DNA of 64,000 nt from Alicyclobacillus sp. ALC3 (GCF_028751195.1 NZ_CP066784.1:4030001-4094000); one strand, 5' to 3'. Positions 17,675 through 26,309 are shown, counted from the stretch's first letter. Notes: generated from the letters alone by a model not told the origin. Translations and numbers: made by a program.

Positions 17675-18283
17675 GTGCAGCGTGATGAGCGCCTAGTAGT
17701 TCTGTTTGGCGGTACGTTTGACCCGCCGCACGTTGGCCACTTGGCAATGGCACAACTTGCACTTGAGCAGACCCGAGCATCGCGCGTTTGTCTGTTGCCT
17801 TCGCCAGCACCTCCGCATAAAGAGGAACAGTCTCTGCCGTTTGCTGTGCGGGTAAAACTCTGCCAAGCATTGGTGGAGGGCTACGACAGACTCACAGTGT
17901 CGACGTTTGAAGCTGACCTGCCGCGGCCATCCTTCACAGTGGATACCGTGTTGGCGTTGCAAGCTCTCCATCCAGATACGCGTTTTCTATTTTTACTCGG
18001 TGGAGACAGTCTTGCACAACTGCCGACTTGGGAACGGGCACAAGAACTCGCACGGACCATCCCGTTTCTCGTCGCAGCACGAAGTACCCATCCGCTCGCG
18101 TCCACGCTCGACACGGTTCGCCAGCAACTACCGGGTATTCAGGTGCAGGCAGTCGAAATGCCGATTCTCGACGTGTCTTCGAGTTGGTTGAGAGCAAGGT
18201 TTGACCAAAATTTGTCTTTGTGTGGACTGGTGCCAGAACCCGTATTGGTGTGCTGGCGGTCTCAGAGTCACGCGAGACAATAG
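17675..18283 (+). CDS. nadD: Nicotinate-nucleotide adenylyltransferase
   Basis: A 202-residue nucleotidyltransferase making nicotinic acid adenine dinucleotide from NaMN and ATP in NAD synthesis. The ATP-binding GGTFDPPHVGH lies at about residues 12-22, GGDSLAQLPTW in the middle, and the final DVSSSWLR replaces the common ISSTxIR motif. The GTG start follows ATGGGGGA. It is next to yqeK, as usual in Firmicutes. Confidence 0.95.
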   Translation: MQRDERLVVLFGGTFDPPHVGHLAMAQLALEQTRASRVCLLPSPAPPHKEEQSLPFAVRVKLCQALVEGYDRLTVSTFEADLPRPSFTVDTVLALQALHPDTRFLFLLGGDSLAQLPTWERAQELARTIPFLVAARSTHPLASTLDTVRQQLPGIQVQAVEMPILDVSSSWLRARFDQNLSLCGLVPEPVLVCWRSQSHARQ

Positions 18284-18298
18284 GGAGAGGCGGCACAC

Positions 18299-18868
18299 TT
18301 GGAAGAGAAAGAGGTCGCCGAGCGAGTCCGGGCGGAACTGTCAGAAGCCCGGTTTGCACACACACAAGGTGTGGTCGACGCTACCACAGAGCTAGCACGT
18401 CGCTTTGGTGCTAACGTTCAAGCGGCGCGGCTCGCCGCGTGGGTCCATGACATCGCGCGCGAGTGGCCGCGTGAGCGACTGTTGCAAGCCGCCCTGCGAG
18501 TGGAAATGCCGAGCGGTTTTGCGCTTATCCCAGCCCTCTTGCATGGACCCATCGCCGCCGGTTTGGCAAATGAGTGGTTCGGTGTGTCAGATGCTGTAGC
18601 GGACGCCATTCGGTACCACACAACGGGTCGCGTCGGCATGTCTGTGCTCGAAAAGGTGGTCTGTCTCGCTGACGCGATTGAGCGAGGACGTGACTACCCG
18701 GGGGTCAATGACATTCGCGCGGCAGCTCTAACTGACCTCAATTTGGCGCTCGCCATGTCGTTTGATTCGACAATCCAATATCTTTTACTGAAGCGAGAAC
18801 CTATTTTCCCGCTGACAGTAATGGCACGGAATGAATTTTGGGAACTGACCAGGGAGGTTCGTGAATGA
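18299..18868 (+). CDS. yqeK: HD-domain Ap4A hydrolase YqeK
   Basis: A 189-residue HD-superfamily phosphohydrolase. YqeK proteins split diadenosine tetraphosphate symmetrically into two ADP. Metal ligands are seen as His-Thr-Gln-Gly near residue 20, VHDIARE (the HD pair) near residue 57, HGPIA and YHTTG further on, and the last Asp in ADAIE. The start is TTG 18299 with GGGAGAGG upstream. The stop overlaps the rsfS ATG (ATGA). Confidence 0.92.
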   Translation: MEEKEVAERVRAELSEARFAHTQGVVDATTELARRFGANVQAARLAAWVHDIAREWPRERLLQAALRVEMPSGFALIPALLHGPIAAGLANEWFGVSDAVADAIRYHTTGRVGMSVLEKVVCLADAIERGRDYPGVNDIRAAALTDLNLALAMSFDSTIQYLLLKREPIFPLTVMARNEFWELTREVRE

Positions 18869-19218
18869 TCGAGTCGATCGACCACATTGCACGATTAGCT
18901 GCACAAGCCGCTGCAGATAAAAAGGCCAGCAACATCGTAGTTTTGGATATCCACGAGTTGACACCGATTGCAGACTACTTCGTGATCTGCTCGGCGAACT
19001 CCGGTACGCAAATAGAGGCGGTCGCTAACGCGGTGCGCGACAAACTCGAAGAGTCAGGAGTTTCCTGCCGAGGTGTCGAAGGGCTCAGTGAAGCGCGATG
19101 GGTGCTGCTTGACTTTGGTGATGTGGTTGTTCACGTCTTTCGAGCGGAGGACCGTGAGTTTTACCATTTGGAACGGCTGTGGGGCGATGCCAAGACAATC
19201 GAGTACGAGGTTCTTTGA
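18865..19218 (+). CDS. rsfS: Ribosomal silencing factor RsfS
   Basis: A 117-residue Iojap/RsfS protein. It binds ribosomal protein uL14 on the 50S subunit and blocks subunit joining when nutrients are scarce. Family blocks are VVLDIHELTPIADYFVICSANSG in short runs, EGLSEARWVLLDFGDVVVHVF and FYHLERLWGDA. It is translationally coupled to yqeK by a four-base overlap and ends the cluster. Confidence 0.95.
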   Translation: MIESIDHIARLAAQAAADKKASNIVVLDIHELTPIADYFVICSANSGTQIEAVANAVRDKLEESGVSCRGVEGLSEARWVLLDFGDVVVHVFRAEDREFYHLERLWGDAKTIEYEVL

Positions 19219-19258
19219 CACGTCGCTAGTAGTCGGAGGCGCTAGGCCGGACGGACGT

Positions 19259-19705
19259 TCATACGTTGTCAGTCGCAGAGCTGCCGCCCGACCTACGCTC
19301 TTGGCAAAATTCCTCAAACTGCGTACGGCAGTCTTCGTGACTTTCAAAGAACAGAACCAGCGATTGCAGGGTATCGAGTGTTTTGGGACTGACGTGATGC
19401 TCGATGCCTTCTACATCGCGGGTAATCGTTTCTTCTCCGACGCCAAGCATGCGCAGAAAATCTGCCAGCATGCGATGGCGTTCTTTCATTTGCTTTCCGA
19501 GCCGTTGACCCCGTGACGTCAAGATGATGCCGCGGTACTTCTCGTACGTGACGTACTGGTTATCGTCGAGCTTCTGAATCATTTTTGTGACAGACGAGGG
19601 TTGAACCTCCAAAGAAGACGCGATATCCGATACGCGTGCATAGCCCTTTTCGTGCATCAGTTCGTAAATTTTCTCCAGGTAGTCCTCCATGCTTGGCGTC
19701 AGCAC
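19259..19705 (-). CDS. mntR: Manganese-dependent transcriptional regulator MntR
   Basis: A 148-residue DtxR/MntR-family repressor. The N-terminal winged helix includes [24 protein letters not shown] and YEKYRGI. Metal ligands expected for MntR are kept: Asp and Glu in [10 protein letters not shown], and Glu/Glu/His in DVEGIEHH. With Mn2+ it represses manganese uptake genes. GTG 19705 is chosen because GGAGGGG lies just upstream and gives the B. subtilis-like N terminus (MLTPSMEDY). The in-frame ATG at 19720 has no ribosome binding site. It stands alone on the minus strand, and its target genes are not in the window. Confidence 0.94.
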   Translation of the reverse strand: MLTPSMEDYLEKIYELMHEKGYARVSDIASSLEVQPSSVTKMIQKLDDNQYVTYEKYRGIILTSRGQRLGKQMKERHRMLADFLRMLGVGEETITRDVEGIEHHVSPKTLDTLQSLVLFFESHEDCRTQFEEFCQERRSGGSSATDNV

Positions 19706-19896
19706 ACGATTCCCCTCCATCTACTGGTTTGTTTATCTTACCCCACCGGGGTGTAGGATGTCATCTCCAAAGTCATCTCAAACTGATCCTCTTTCGAACA
19801 GGGGAGCGCGTGCAGAAAGGAGAATCTGTTGATTTAGACCTGCGTTCAGGTGTCGCGTTTCTGTGGTAGGAATGCCGCTCAGGAGGTGGCCAGTAC

Positions 19897-20676
19897 ATGC
19901 AAGATGAGTCGCCAGAAGGCTGCAACGGTTTGTTGACAGAACCGACAGGGCTCGACGATTGGTTGCCAATCACTGAGGAGGTGTTGCAACACAGAGTTGC
20001 ACGCCCTCAGTTCCGTCGGTGGGGCGGTCTTACGCTTGCCTTTTTCCTTGGTGGTGGAGTTTGCGCCTTGTTCTTTCTATCCATTGGTCCGAGTCACGTT
20101 GTCACACATCGCGCAGTGCCTGTTTCAGCGGTGGGTCAGAGCGGCCATGTGGTCGACAACGCAACGAGTAGCACGAGTACGGTCATGAACGTGATTGAAG
20201 TGGATGTTCACGGCGACGTGAAACACCCTGGCGTTTACACCCTGCCGTTTGACGCACGAGTTAAGGACGCTGTCAAAGCTGCGGGGGGTTATCTGCACGC
20301 TGCTGACGCCGATAATGTAAATGCTGCCTCCCAATTGACGGACGGGGCAGAGGTGGTCATCTCTGGTCCTGTCCTTTCACAAGGTCCTGATACGTCGAGA
20401 GGACCTGTCGGTGCGGGTTCCCCTGCTTCGCCGAGCGGACCGTCGACACCATCGGGGAGCAGCACAACAAATCGGGTTGACCTGAATACGGCGGACCTCG
20501 CCACGCTGGAAACGCTGCCGGGGATTGGGCCGGCTCGAGCGTCCGCGATCATCACGTATCGCACACAACACGGTCCATTTGCGAATGTGTCCGACTTAAC
20601 AAACGTGAGCGGCATTGGGCAGGGGATTTTGAGCCGCATTGCGCCCTATTTGTACGTTGCGTCGAAGATCGGTTGA
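19897..20676 (+). CDS. comEA: Competence DNA receptor ComEA
   Basis: A 259-residue membrane-anchored protein that binds incoming double-stranded DNA during natural transformation. A cytoplasmic head of about 40 residues is longer than usual. A single membrane segment (about 44-64), an SLBB domain (VIEVDVHGDVKHPGVYTL to about residue 150), a Ser/Pro/Gly linker and a C-terminal double helix-hairpin-helix (RVDLNTADLATLETLPGIG, ISNVSGIGQG-like end) follow. AGGAGGTGG is upstream. It heads the comE locus. Confidence 0.95.
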   Translation: MQDESPEGCNGLLTEPTGLDDWLPITEEVLQHRVARPQFRRWGGLTLAFFLGGGVCALFFLSIGPSHVVTHRAVPVSAVGQSGHVVDNATSSTSTVMNVIEVDVHGDVKHPGVYTLPFDARVKDAVKAAGGYLHAADADNVNAASQLTDGAEVVISGPVLSQGPDTSRGPVGAGSPASPSGPSTPSGSSTTNRVDLNTADLATLETLPGIGPARASAIITYRTQHGPFANVSDLTNVSGIGQGILSRIAPYLYVASKIG

Positions 20677-20793
20677 GAGAACTCGTATAGAATGGTGACA
20701 GTGTTGCGCGCCGTGCCGAAATGCTCGGTGACTTGGCGCAGTCCGACACAAATTCGACGGGCGCCTCGCAATTTTATGGGGGGAGGGTGGCAG

Positions 20794-21921
20794 ATGCATG
20801 TAAACTGGCTGACGGTCGCGATTGTCGTAATCATACTGTGGTCTGTTGGCTACGGGGCTGTACGCGGCTTTGCTCTTGAAACCGGACACCTTGTCGCAGA
20901 ACTGATTTCTCTGGCTGTCAGCGCGGTCGCCATTTGGGCCGCCTGGGTCGGTAGTTCACGCCTCTCAGCCTATGCTGCACACGTGAAAACCACCCACTGG
21001 CCGCAGTTTGCGGTGCAGGTACTGCAGTGGTGGCAACAGGCACCAGGCATTGCCAGGGCTATCGCGTTTGTCATCGTCTACCTGTTGGTATCAGGACTTT
21101 TGCACCGGCTGTTATATGGCTTTACCGCGCTTCTGCCGCGAGCCATTCCCGGTCCAATTGGGCGAAGCCGATTACTCGGTGCGGGGCTGGGGGCGGTTGC
21201 CGGCGTCGCCCACGCGCTCATTTTTGGAGGGCTGGTGTTTTTGCTGCTGCAATATGTGTCAGTACCAGCAATCGCAGCGATGGCAAAACAGTCGCCGCCT
21301 TACCAAGTGATGCGGACCCGCGCCTTTGAGCCCGTGCTGCGCCCCCTTCTGACCAGCGAATTGCCGGTGTACGCTCGTGGGGCACTGGCACCGCTGACCA
21401 AAAACATCAACCTTTTCGTGGTTCCAACGGGCGTTGGTAAGGAACGCGGGATTTTGGTTGTGCCAAAACAGATTGCCACTCTTGCCAAGCAGATTGCCGG
21501 CAATCAACCGACAGCAAAGGCGAAAGCGTACGCGCTGTACGAGTGGGAAATTCACCACATACGGTACGACTGGCAGAAGTATTACGCGTACGTCAAGTAC
21601 GGTAAGTGGGAACAGCAGTCACCGCTGCAGACACTTGAGACGGGTACGGGAGTGTGCGCAGACTATGCGCTCTTGTACGCGGATTTAGCGCACAGCGTCG
21701 GGCTCACTGTGCAAATCGACGAAGGACTAGGCGGCACACCAGGCCAATACGGATCACACGCTTGGAACAAGGTTTATCTGCCGTCATCAGGCCAGTGGAT
21801 CCCGGTCGACACGACCTGGGGTTCGCAGCAGGACGCGTGGTTTGACCCACAGCATTTCAGCAACACGCATATTCAACAGACTCAGATCACGATCGATGCC
21901 GGACAGGGAGCCGCATCCTGA
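20794..21921 (+). CDS. Membrane protein: CvpA-like domain fused to transglutaminase-like domain
   Basis: A 375-residue protein with two parts. Residues 1-165 look like the CvpA (colicin V production) membrane domain: NWLTVAIVVIIL, GAVRGFALE, then two more helix pairs ending LLGAGLGAVAGVAHALIFG. Residues 255-375 form a transglutaminase-like cysteine protease/peptidase core with Cys288 (GTGVCADYALL), His322 (GSHAWNKV) and Asp339 (IPVDTTWG). Hydropathy places the catalytic part outside or on the membrane surface; its side is not certain. The ATG at 20794 follows GGGGGGAGGGTGG. It lies between comEA and comEC and overlaps the latter, so it is probably co-expressed. No function in DNA uptake is known. 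A cell-wall or protein-processing role is a guess. Confidence 0.75.
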   Translation: MHVNWLTVAIVVIILWSVGYGAVRGFALETGHLVAELISLAVSAVAIWAAWVGSSRLSAYAAHVKTTHWPQFAVQVLQWWQQAPGIARAIAFVIVYLLVSGLLHRLLYGFTALLPRAIPGPIGRSRLLGAGLGAVAGVAHALIFGGLVFLLLQYVSVPAIAAMAKQSPPYQVMRTRAFEPVLRPLLTSELPVYARGALAPLTKNINLFVVPTGVGKERGILVVPKQIATLAKQIAGNQPTAKAKAYALYEWEIHHIRYDWQKYYAYVKYGKWEQQSPLQTLETGTGVCADYALLYADLAHSVGLTVQIDEGLGGTPGQYGSHAWNKVYLPSSGQWIPVDTTWGSQQDAWFDPQHFSNTHIQQTQITIDAGQGAAS

Positions 21922-23561
21922 CAGTTTGGCGGGCCAGACAGACAGAGGCCTGCCTGGTCGTTTATGCTATCGGCTTCGGATTTTCACTCCAGACTAATAC
22001 GGGGACACGAATCGCCGCCGCATTGGTGTTGGGGCTCAGCCTGTTAGCAGTAATTGCTGGGTTCGGACGAGCGGTTGGCAAGTTTCGACAGAGGACTGTC
22101 CGTTCAGCGCTGAAGTGGATTGTGATCGGCAGTGGCGTTGCGGCAGTGGGCGTCGCGTACGGCGTGTGGCAGGCGGTCCAAGACCCAGTACGTATTGACG
22201 CCTTGGTTGGCCAACCGGTCATCGTCGAGGGCAGTGTGCAAAGCGCAAAGGACGTCGCTGGAGGGCGGATGTACGAACTGTTCATCGACCGCGTTCAGCG
22301 AACCGGACAAGTCACTCGCACTCAGGTCAAGGTGGACTGGACCGCGTGGGCCCCGACTGGCGAGTTAGCGCACCTCAGTGCTGGAGAAGACGTGACCGCG
22401 TCTGGAGTTCTAGTGTTTCCGCCGGTGACGACGAATAAGGGGGTGCCCCTGCGCAAGGAGTTGGCACAGGGGGGGATTTTCTACGAGTTTGAAGGCCACC
22501 TGGAAACGTCAGCGATGCCTCCCAACACTCTGGTGACGCGTGTGCGCGGTCGGTTGGCAAAAAGTGTGGCGAGTCTCCCTTACGGCACGGCAGAACAGCA
22601 AGTCCTTCTCTCGAGCGTTGTGTTTGGTGGGGAAAACGTCGCTGCGAGCGAGAAGCAGGCGTTTTTAAAAGCTGGACTTTTGCACGTGTTGGCGGCGAGT
22701 GGGGCGAATTTGATGTTGGTGGAGCAAGCGTTCGTGCGCATCTTTCGACCAATCTGGAACAAACTCCGCCTGCCTGCGGTGATTTGGGCACTCTTGCTCG
22801 TCGCGTTCAATTGGGGATTTGCGCTGTTGTGCGGGACTGCGCCATCACTTACCCGAGCAGCTATCCTGGCATCGTACCGGCACACTGCTCAAATGCTCTC
22901 TCGGCGCGTCCGAACGTTGGACGGATTGGCTGCGACAGCCGTAGTCCAGGCCGTGATTTGGCCAAGCCAAGTGACTTCCGCCAGCTTCCTTTTGTCGTTC
23001 GTCGCCACGGGAGCACTAGCGCTTGTCCTTGAACACTCGTTCATTAAGGCATCTCGTCGTCTTGGCACAGGACGGTTAAAGAGAATGGTGAGAGTACTGA
23101 CGGTGCGCTCGTTGACAACAGTGGCGACATCCGTCGCAATTGAACTCGCGCTGTTCCCGTTGACCTTGACGCTGTTCCAACAGATCACGCCCTACGCCAT
23201 GCTGACAAACGTCATCGCCGAGCCTCTCCTCACCTTACTGCTCCCGCTGGCGGCTCTCTACATTGGCGTAGCGGCTTTGCTGTCGGTGGCGGCGCCGTTG
23301 GTGGCTTGTGCAGCTCCACTCGCCTCAGTGACTTACGGCATGTTGTCGGCAGTATCATGGCTGGCTAACACGGTTGCCGCGTGGCCAGGGGCGTTAATTT
23401 CGACGCCGTCGCTGTCGAACTCGGACTTTGTTGCGACAGGTCTTTACGTGTTGGCTGGACTTGTTTTACTCACAGCTTCAGAGCGGCGCAAGCGGCGTTT
23501 GCAAACGAGCGGTCAAACGCACATTCGTCCGCTAAGCCGGGAACACGCACGGAAATTGTGA
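21918..23561 (+). CDS. comEC: DNA uptake channel ComEC, short form without C-terminal nuclease domain
   Basis: A 547-residue polytopic protein of the ComEC/Rec2 family, the channel for single-stranded DNA entry. It has N-terminal helices, an OB-like DUF4131 region (about 90-190), and the Competence domain with LLHVLAASGANLMLV and many helices. It stops after the last helix, so the C-terminal metallo-beta-lactamase-like domain of typical 700-800 residue ComECs is absent. The first ATG/GTG/TTG in frame is TTG 22023, which would cut away the first membrane helix. The frame is open back to 21846, and CTG 21918 has AGGGAG upstream and overlaps the previous stop as CTGA. I therefore place the start there, as an inference. 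Confidence 0.8.
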   Translation: MTVWRARQTEACLVVYAIGFGFSLQTNTGTRIAAALVLGLSLLAVIAGFGRAVGKFRQRTVRSALKWIVIGSGVAAVGVAYGVWQAVQDPVRIDALVGQPVIVEGSVQSAKDVAGGRMYELFIDRVQRTGQVTRTQVKVDWTAWAPTGELAHLSAGEDVTASGVLVFPPVTTNKGVPLRKELAQGGIFYEFEGHLETSAMPPNTLVTRVRGRLAKSVASLPYGTAEQQVLLSSVVFGGENVAASEKQAFLKAGLLHVLAASGANLMLVEQAFVRIFRPIWNKLRLPAVIWALLLVAFNWGFALLCGTAPSLTRAAILASYRHTAQMLSRRVRTLDGLAATAVVQAVIWPSQVTSASFLLSFVATGALALVLEHSFIKASRRLGTGRLKRMVRVLTVRSLTTVATSVAIELALFPLTLTLFQQITPYAMLTNVIAEPLLTLLLPLAALYIGVAALLSVAAPLVACAAPLASVTYGMLSAVSWLANTVAAWPGALISTPSLSNSDFVATGLYVLAGLVLLTASERRKRRLQTSGQTHIRPLSREHARKL

Positions 23562-23680
23562 TACAATAAATCTGTTTGGTCTTGGTACAATTTTCAGGTT
23601 GTGAAACCGGGATGTGCAAGACCCTTTACGCGTATTGTAAGCACACCTGAACTTTTCAACCGGGAGAGGGCGAATCAGCA

Positions 23681-24865
23681 ATGAAGCACAACATCTTAAT
23701 TCTTGGAGCGGGCTATGCTGGGATGCTGACTGCGACCCGACTGGAGCGCCTGTCCGCGCCTTTTACGATGGTCAACAAAAAACCGTACCACTACTTCACG
23801 ACTCTGCTGCACGAGGCGGCCGGGGGGCGGGGCAACCCGACTGATTACACGGTTCCAATTGAAAAGGTTTTTCATAAACAGACATCACAACTCGTGGTCG
23901 ACGAAGTGACGTCGATTGACCGCGGAGCGCGCACAGTCACCGGTAAATCCGGGACCTATGAGTACGAGTATTTGGTCATTGCACTCGGCTGGGTACCCGA
24001 GTACTTCGGGATTCCTGGGCTCGCTGAACACAGCCTGCAGTTGTCGAGTGTCGATGCCGCAGCACACATCCGCCAACACATTGAGAATGAGTTCAAAAGC
24101 TACCTTCAGGACCGCGATTTGACACACTTACGGATTGCAGTCGGGGGCGCGGGTTTAACCGGGATCGAACTCGTGGGCGAGTTGTTGGACTGGGTTCCTA
24201 AATTGTGTGTCGAACTCGGGATTGACCGGCATCTTGTCGACGTGCAGAACATCGAGGCGATGCCGAACATTCTGCCCCAAGTCTCGCCTGACCTGCGCGA
24301 AGTTGCCAAGTTGACACTGAGTGAGCGCGGGGCGAAGTTGCGCACGAACACCAAAATTGTCAAGGTGGAAGCGGGCGCCGTCTACGTAGAAGGCGATGAA
24401 CCAGTGCAAGCGGGCACGATCATTTGGACTGGGGGCGTGCGGGCGAACCCTATTCTGGCGGAGTCGGGATTTACCGTAGATCGGCGCGGTAAGGCCCAGG
24501 TCAACGCATATCTGCAGTCCGTTGACGATGACCACATCTTTGTCGGTGGGGACAGTGCCGGGTTCCAAGATGAACATGGGAAGCCAGTGCCCCCAACCGC
24601 CCAGACTGCATCACAGATGGGTAAGCTAATCGCGGACAACGTAACCGCGTTGATGCATGGACAGCCGCTGAAAGGCTTTGAGTACAAGTCGAAAGGCACG
24701 CTGGCTTCGCTTGGACCGGAGGTTGGGGTCGGCGACGCGTTTGGGATTCCTGTACGAGGCGTGGTCGCAGGACTGGCGAAAGAGGCCACAAAAGTTGAAC
24801 ACCTGTGGGAACTCGGCGGGATTAGACTGATCGCTGACAAGTCTGGGGATGTCGTACACCTGTGA
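23681..24865 (+). CDS. ndh: Type II NADH dehydrogenase
   Basis: A 394-residue flavoprotein that transfers electrons from NADH to the quinone pool without proton pumping, bound to the inner face of the membrane. FAD binding is marked by LILGAGYAGM at residues 6-15 and GDSAGF near residue 287. NADH binding is marked by GGAGLTGIELVGEL near residue 155. Conserved PTAQTASQMG follows. GGGAGAGGG precedes the ATG. Two TTGTGA half-sites occur upstream, but a full Rex operator is not seen. It stands alone between comEC and holA. Confidence 0.93.
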   Translation: MKHNILILGAGYAGMLTATRLERLSAPFTMVNKKPYHYFTTLLHEAAGGRGNPTDYTVPIEKVFHKQTSQLVVDEVTSIDRGARTVTGKSGTYEYEYLVIALGWVPEYFGIPGLAEHSLQLSSVDAAAHIRQHIENEFKSYLQDRDLTHLRIAVGGAGLTGIELVGELLDWVPKLCVELGIDRHLVDVQNIEAMPNILPQVSPDLREVAKLTLSERGAKLRTNTKIVKVEAGAVYVEGDEPVQAGTIIWTGGVRANPILAESGFTVDRRGKAQVNAYLQSVDDDHIFVGGDSAGFQDEHGKPVPPTAQTASQMGKLIADNVTALMHGQPLKGFEYKSKGTLASLGPEVGVGDAFGIPVRGVVAGLAKEATKVEHLWELGGIRLIADKSGDVVHL

Positions 24866-24886
24866 TTTTCGTCTGCTGGAAAAGTC

Positions 24887-25957
24887 GTGTCAAGGGTGGC
24901 GCAGTACGAGATGGCGGATTACATCAGTGCGCGTGAGGCTGTGGGGCGGCATGGAGCCGCCCCTGTGTATGTTCTATTTGGGACCGAACCTTATCTCATG
25001 AAATCATTTATAGCGGCCGTTGCCCGGCAACTTGGCGGCGATGATAGTGCGGCGGTGGATATTAACCACCATTCGTTCGAGGATGAAGGATGCCAACCGG
25101 CAGTTGCAGGCTGCCAGACGGTGTCCTTATTTGCTTCCGCGTCTGTGGAAGTACTCGACAACTGCACTGCGTTGCTGTCGAGCACGAAAGCGAAGCAAGA
25201 CAAAGCAGATACAGCAGTTCTCGAGGAGTACATCGTGAATCCGATGCCTGGCCACGTATTGGTCGTTACTGCCTATGGCGAAAAGCTCGACGAACGAAAA
25301 AAGCTCGTGAAGACTGTACGTGGTCATGCGACTGTTGTGGATTGTAACACGCCGAACGAGGCCGCTGCGGAGAAAATCCTCAAGGACCTGATTGCAGGGC
25401 GCAAAATCTCAGTCAGCGCTGGGGTGCTTACAGATTTGTACAAGAGGAGTGGAACTCTGTCGATGGCTGTCTCGGACCTGGAAAAGGTCGCCACCTACGC
25501 TGGGGGGCGGACGGTGACGATGGAGGACGTTGCGGAAGTTGTGACGGCACTCCCTGAAGACAACATCTTTGCGTGGATTGACCTCGTACTTCGCGGCCGT
25601 GCAGACGAAGCTATCGGAAGACTCGATGACCTGCTGTTGGCTGGCAACGACATATTTGCCATCCTGGCACTGCTCGCCCGACAGTGGCGACTGGTCGCTC
25701 GCGCCAAGGAAGGAGCCGCTAAGCGTGAAGCACAGCGGGACACGGCTGCCCGCCTCGGAGTTCACCCTTATGCGCTGAAAGTGGCAAGTGAACAGGGTGA
25801 GCGGTTGTCTCTTCAAGTAGCCGAAGACATGTTGCTGCTGGTTGCTGATGCGGAATGGGCTTTGAAAACTGGCCGCCGCGAACCACGACAAACGCTGGAG
25901 TGGTTGGTGTTGGTTTTTGCGAGCGTACGAGGACCTGGGCGACGGATACACGCGTGA
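24887..25957 (+). CDS. holA: DNA polymerase III delta subunit
   Basis: A 356-residue clamp-loader subunit that opens the sliding clamp. The family start PVYVLFGTEPYLMKSFI, the central VVTAYGEKLDERKKLVK, and the C-terminal collar domain with DNIFAWIDLVLRGRADEAI and ILALLARQWRL are typical. The GTG at 24887 is used, although its ribosome binding site (GGAAAAG) is weak. ATG 24911 is a possible alternative. In B. subtilis holA (yqeN) follows comEC directly. Here ndh lies between them. Confidence 0.92.
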   Translation: MSRVAQYEMADYISAREAVGRHGAAPVYVLFGTEPYLMKSFIAAVARQLGGDDSAAVDINHHSFEDEGCQPAVAGCQTVSLFASASVEVLDNCTALLSSTKAKQDKADTAVLEEYIVNPMPGHVLVVTAYGEKLDERKKLVKTVRGHATVVDCNTPNEAAAEKILKDLIAGRKISVSAGVLTDLYKRSGTLSMAVSDLEKVATYAGGRTVTMEDVAEVVTALPEDNIFAWIDLVLRGRADEAIGRLDDLLLAGNDIFAILALLARQWRLVARAKEGAAKREAQRDTAARLGVHPYALKVASEQGERLSLQVAEDMLLLVADAEWALKTGRREPRQTLEWLVLVFASVRGPGRRIHA

Positions 25958-26056
25958 AACAGGGCTTGTTCGGGTACAGTAATCGGCACGGGTGAGGTGC
26001 AAGCTGTGTGGGTGGCTCTGGGTTCATCATCCTGTACACGAGGCGGTGAAGCTGTC

Positions 26057-26290
26057 ATGGCACGCAGGCACAGGCTGCTTATACCGGAGGCAAGAGCTGC
26101 ATTGGACTCGATGAAAGACCGCGTTGTAGACCAAAAGCAAGTGCAACTGCCGCGAGGCGATGGCGGAGACATGACCACACGTCAGGCAGGAGCTCTTGGT
26201 GGTGAAATTGGCGGGTCGATGGTGCAAAAGTTGATCGAAGTGGCGGAACAGACATTAGTTGCGGAACAAAAAATTCCCCCTCAGGACTGA
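26057..26290 (+). CDS. Divergent alpha/beta-type small acid-soluble spore protein
   Basis: A 77-residue protein with both SASP halves: PEARAALDSMKDRV near the start and TTRQAGALGGEIGGSMVQKLIEVAEQ near the end. These proteins coat spore DNA and force it into an A-like form that resists UV. The usual GPR cleavage site, K/Y-E-I-A-x-E-x-G after the first block, is missing. The sequence there is DQKQVQLPRGDGGD. ATG 26057 gives the family N terminus (MARRHRLLIPEAR), with GAGGCGG upstream. It lies beside gpr, whose product degrades SASPs on germination. Its stop codon is inside a terminator hairpin shared with rpsT. Confidence 0.78.
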   Translation: MARRHRLLIPEARAALDSMKDRVVDQKQVQLPRGDGGDMTTRQAGALGGEIGGSMVQKLIEVAEQTLVAEQKIPPQD

Positions 26291-26300
26291 GGGGGAATTT
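26271..26300. terminator. Bidirectional terminator between the SASP gene and rpsT
   Basis: AAATTCCCCCTCA (26271-26283) pairs with TGAGGGGGAATTT (26288-26300), 13 base pairs with loop GGAC. On the minus strand it is followed by six T residues and ends rpsT well. On the plus strand it contains the SASP stop TGA (26288-26290) and has a weaker T run. Confidence 0.85.
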
Positions 26301-26309
26301 ACACTCGAT

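Noticed and set aside
23565-23625. Two TTGTGA half-sites before the NADH dehydrogenase gene as a Rex operator
   Set aside because: The matching TCACAA half is missing at the required spacing in both cases. Only a genome-wide Rex motif could rescue the idea.
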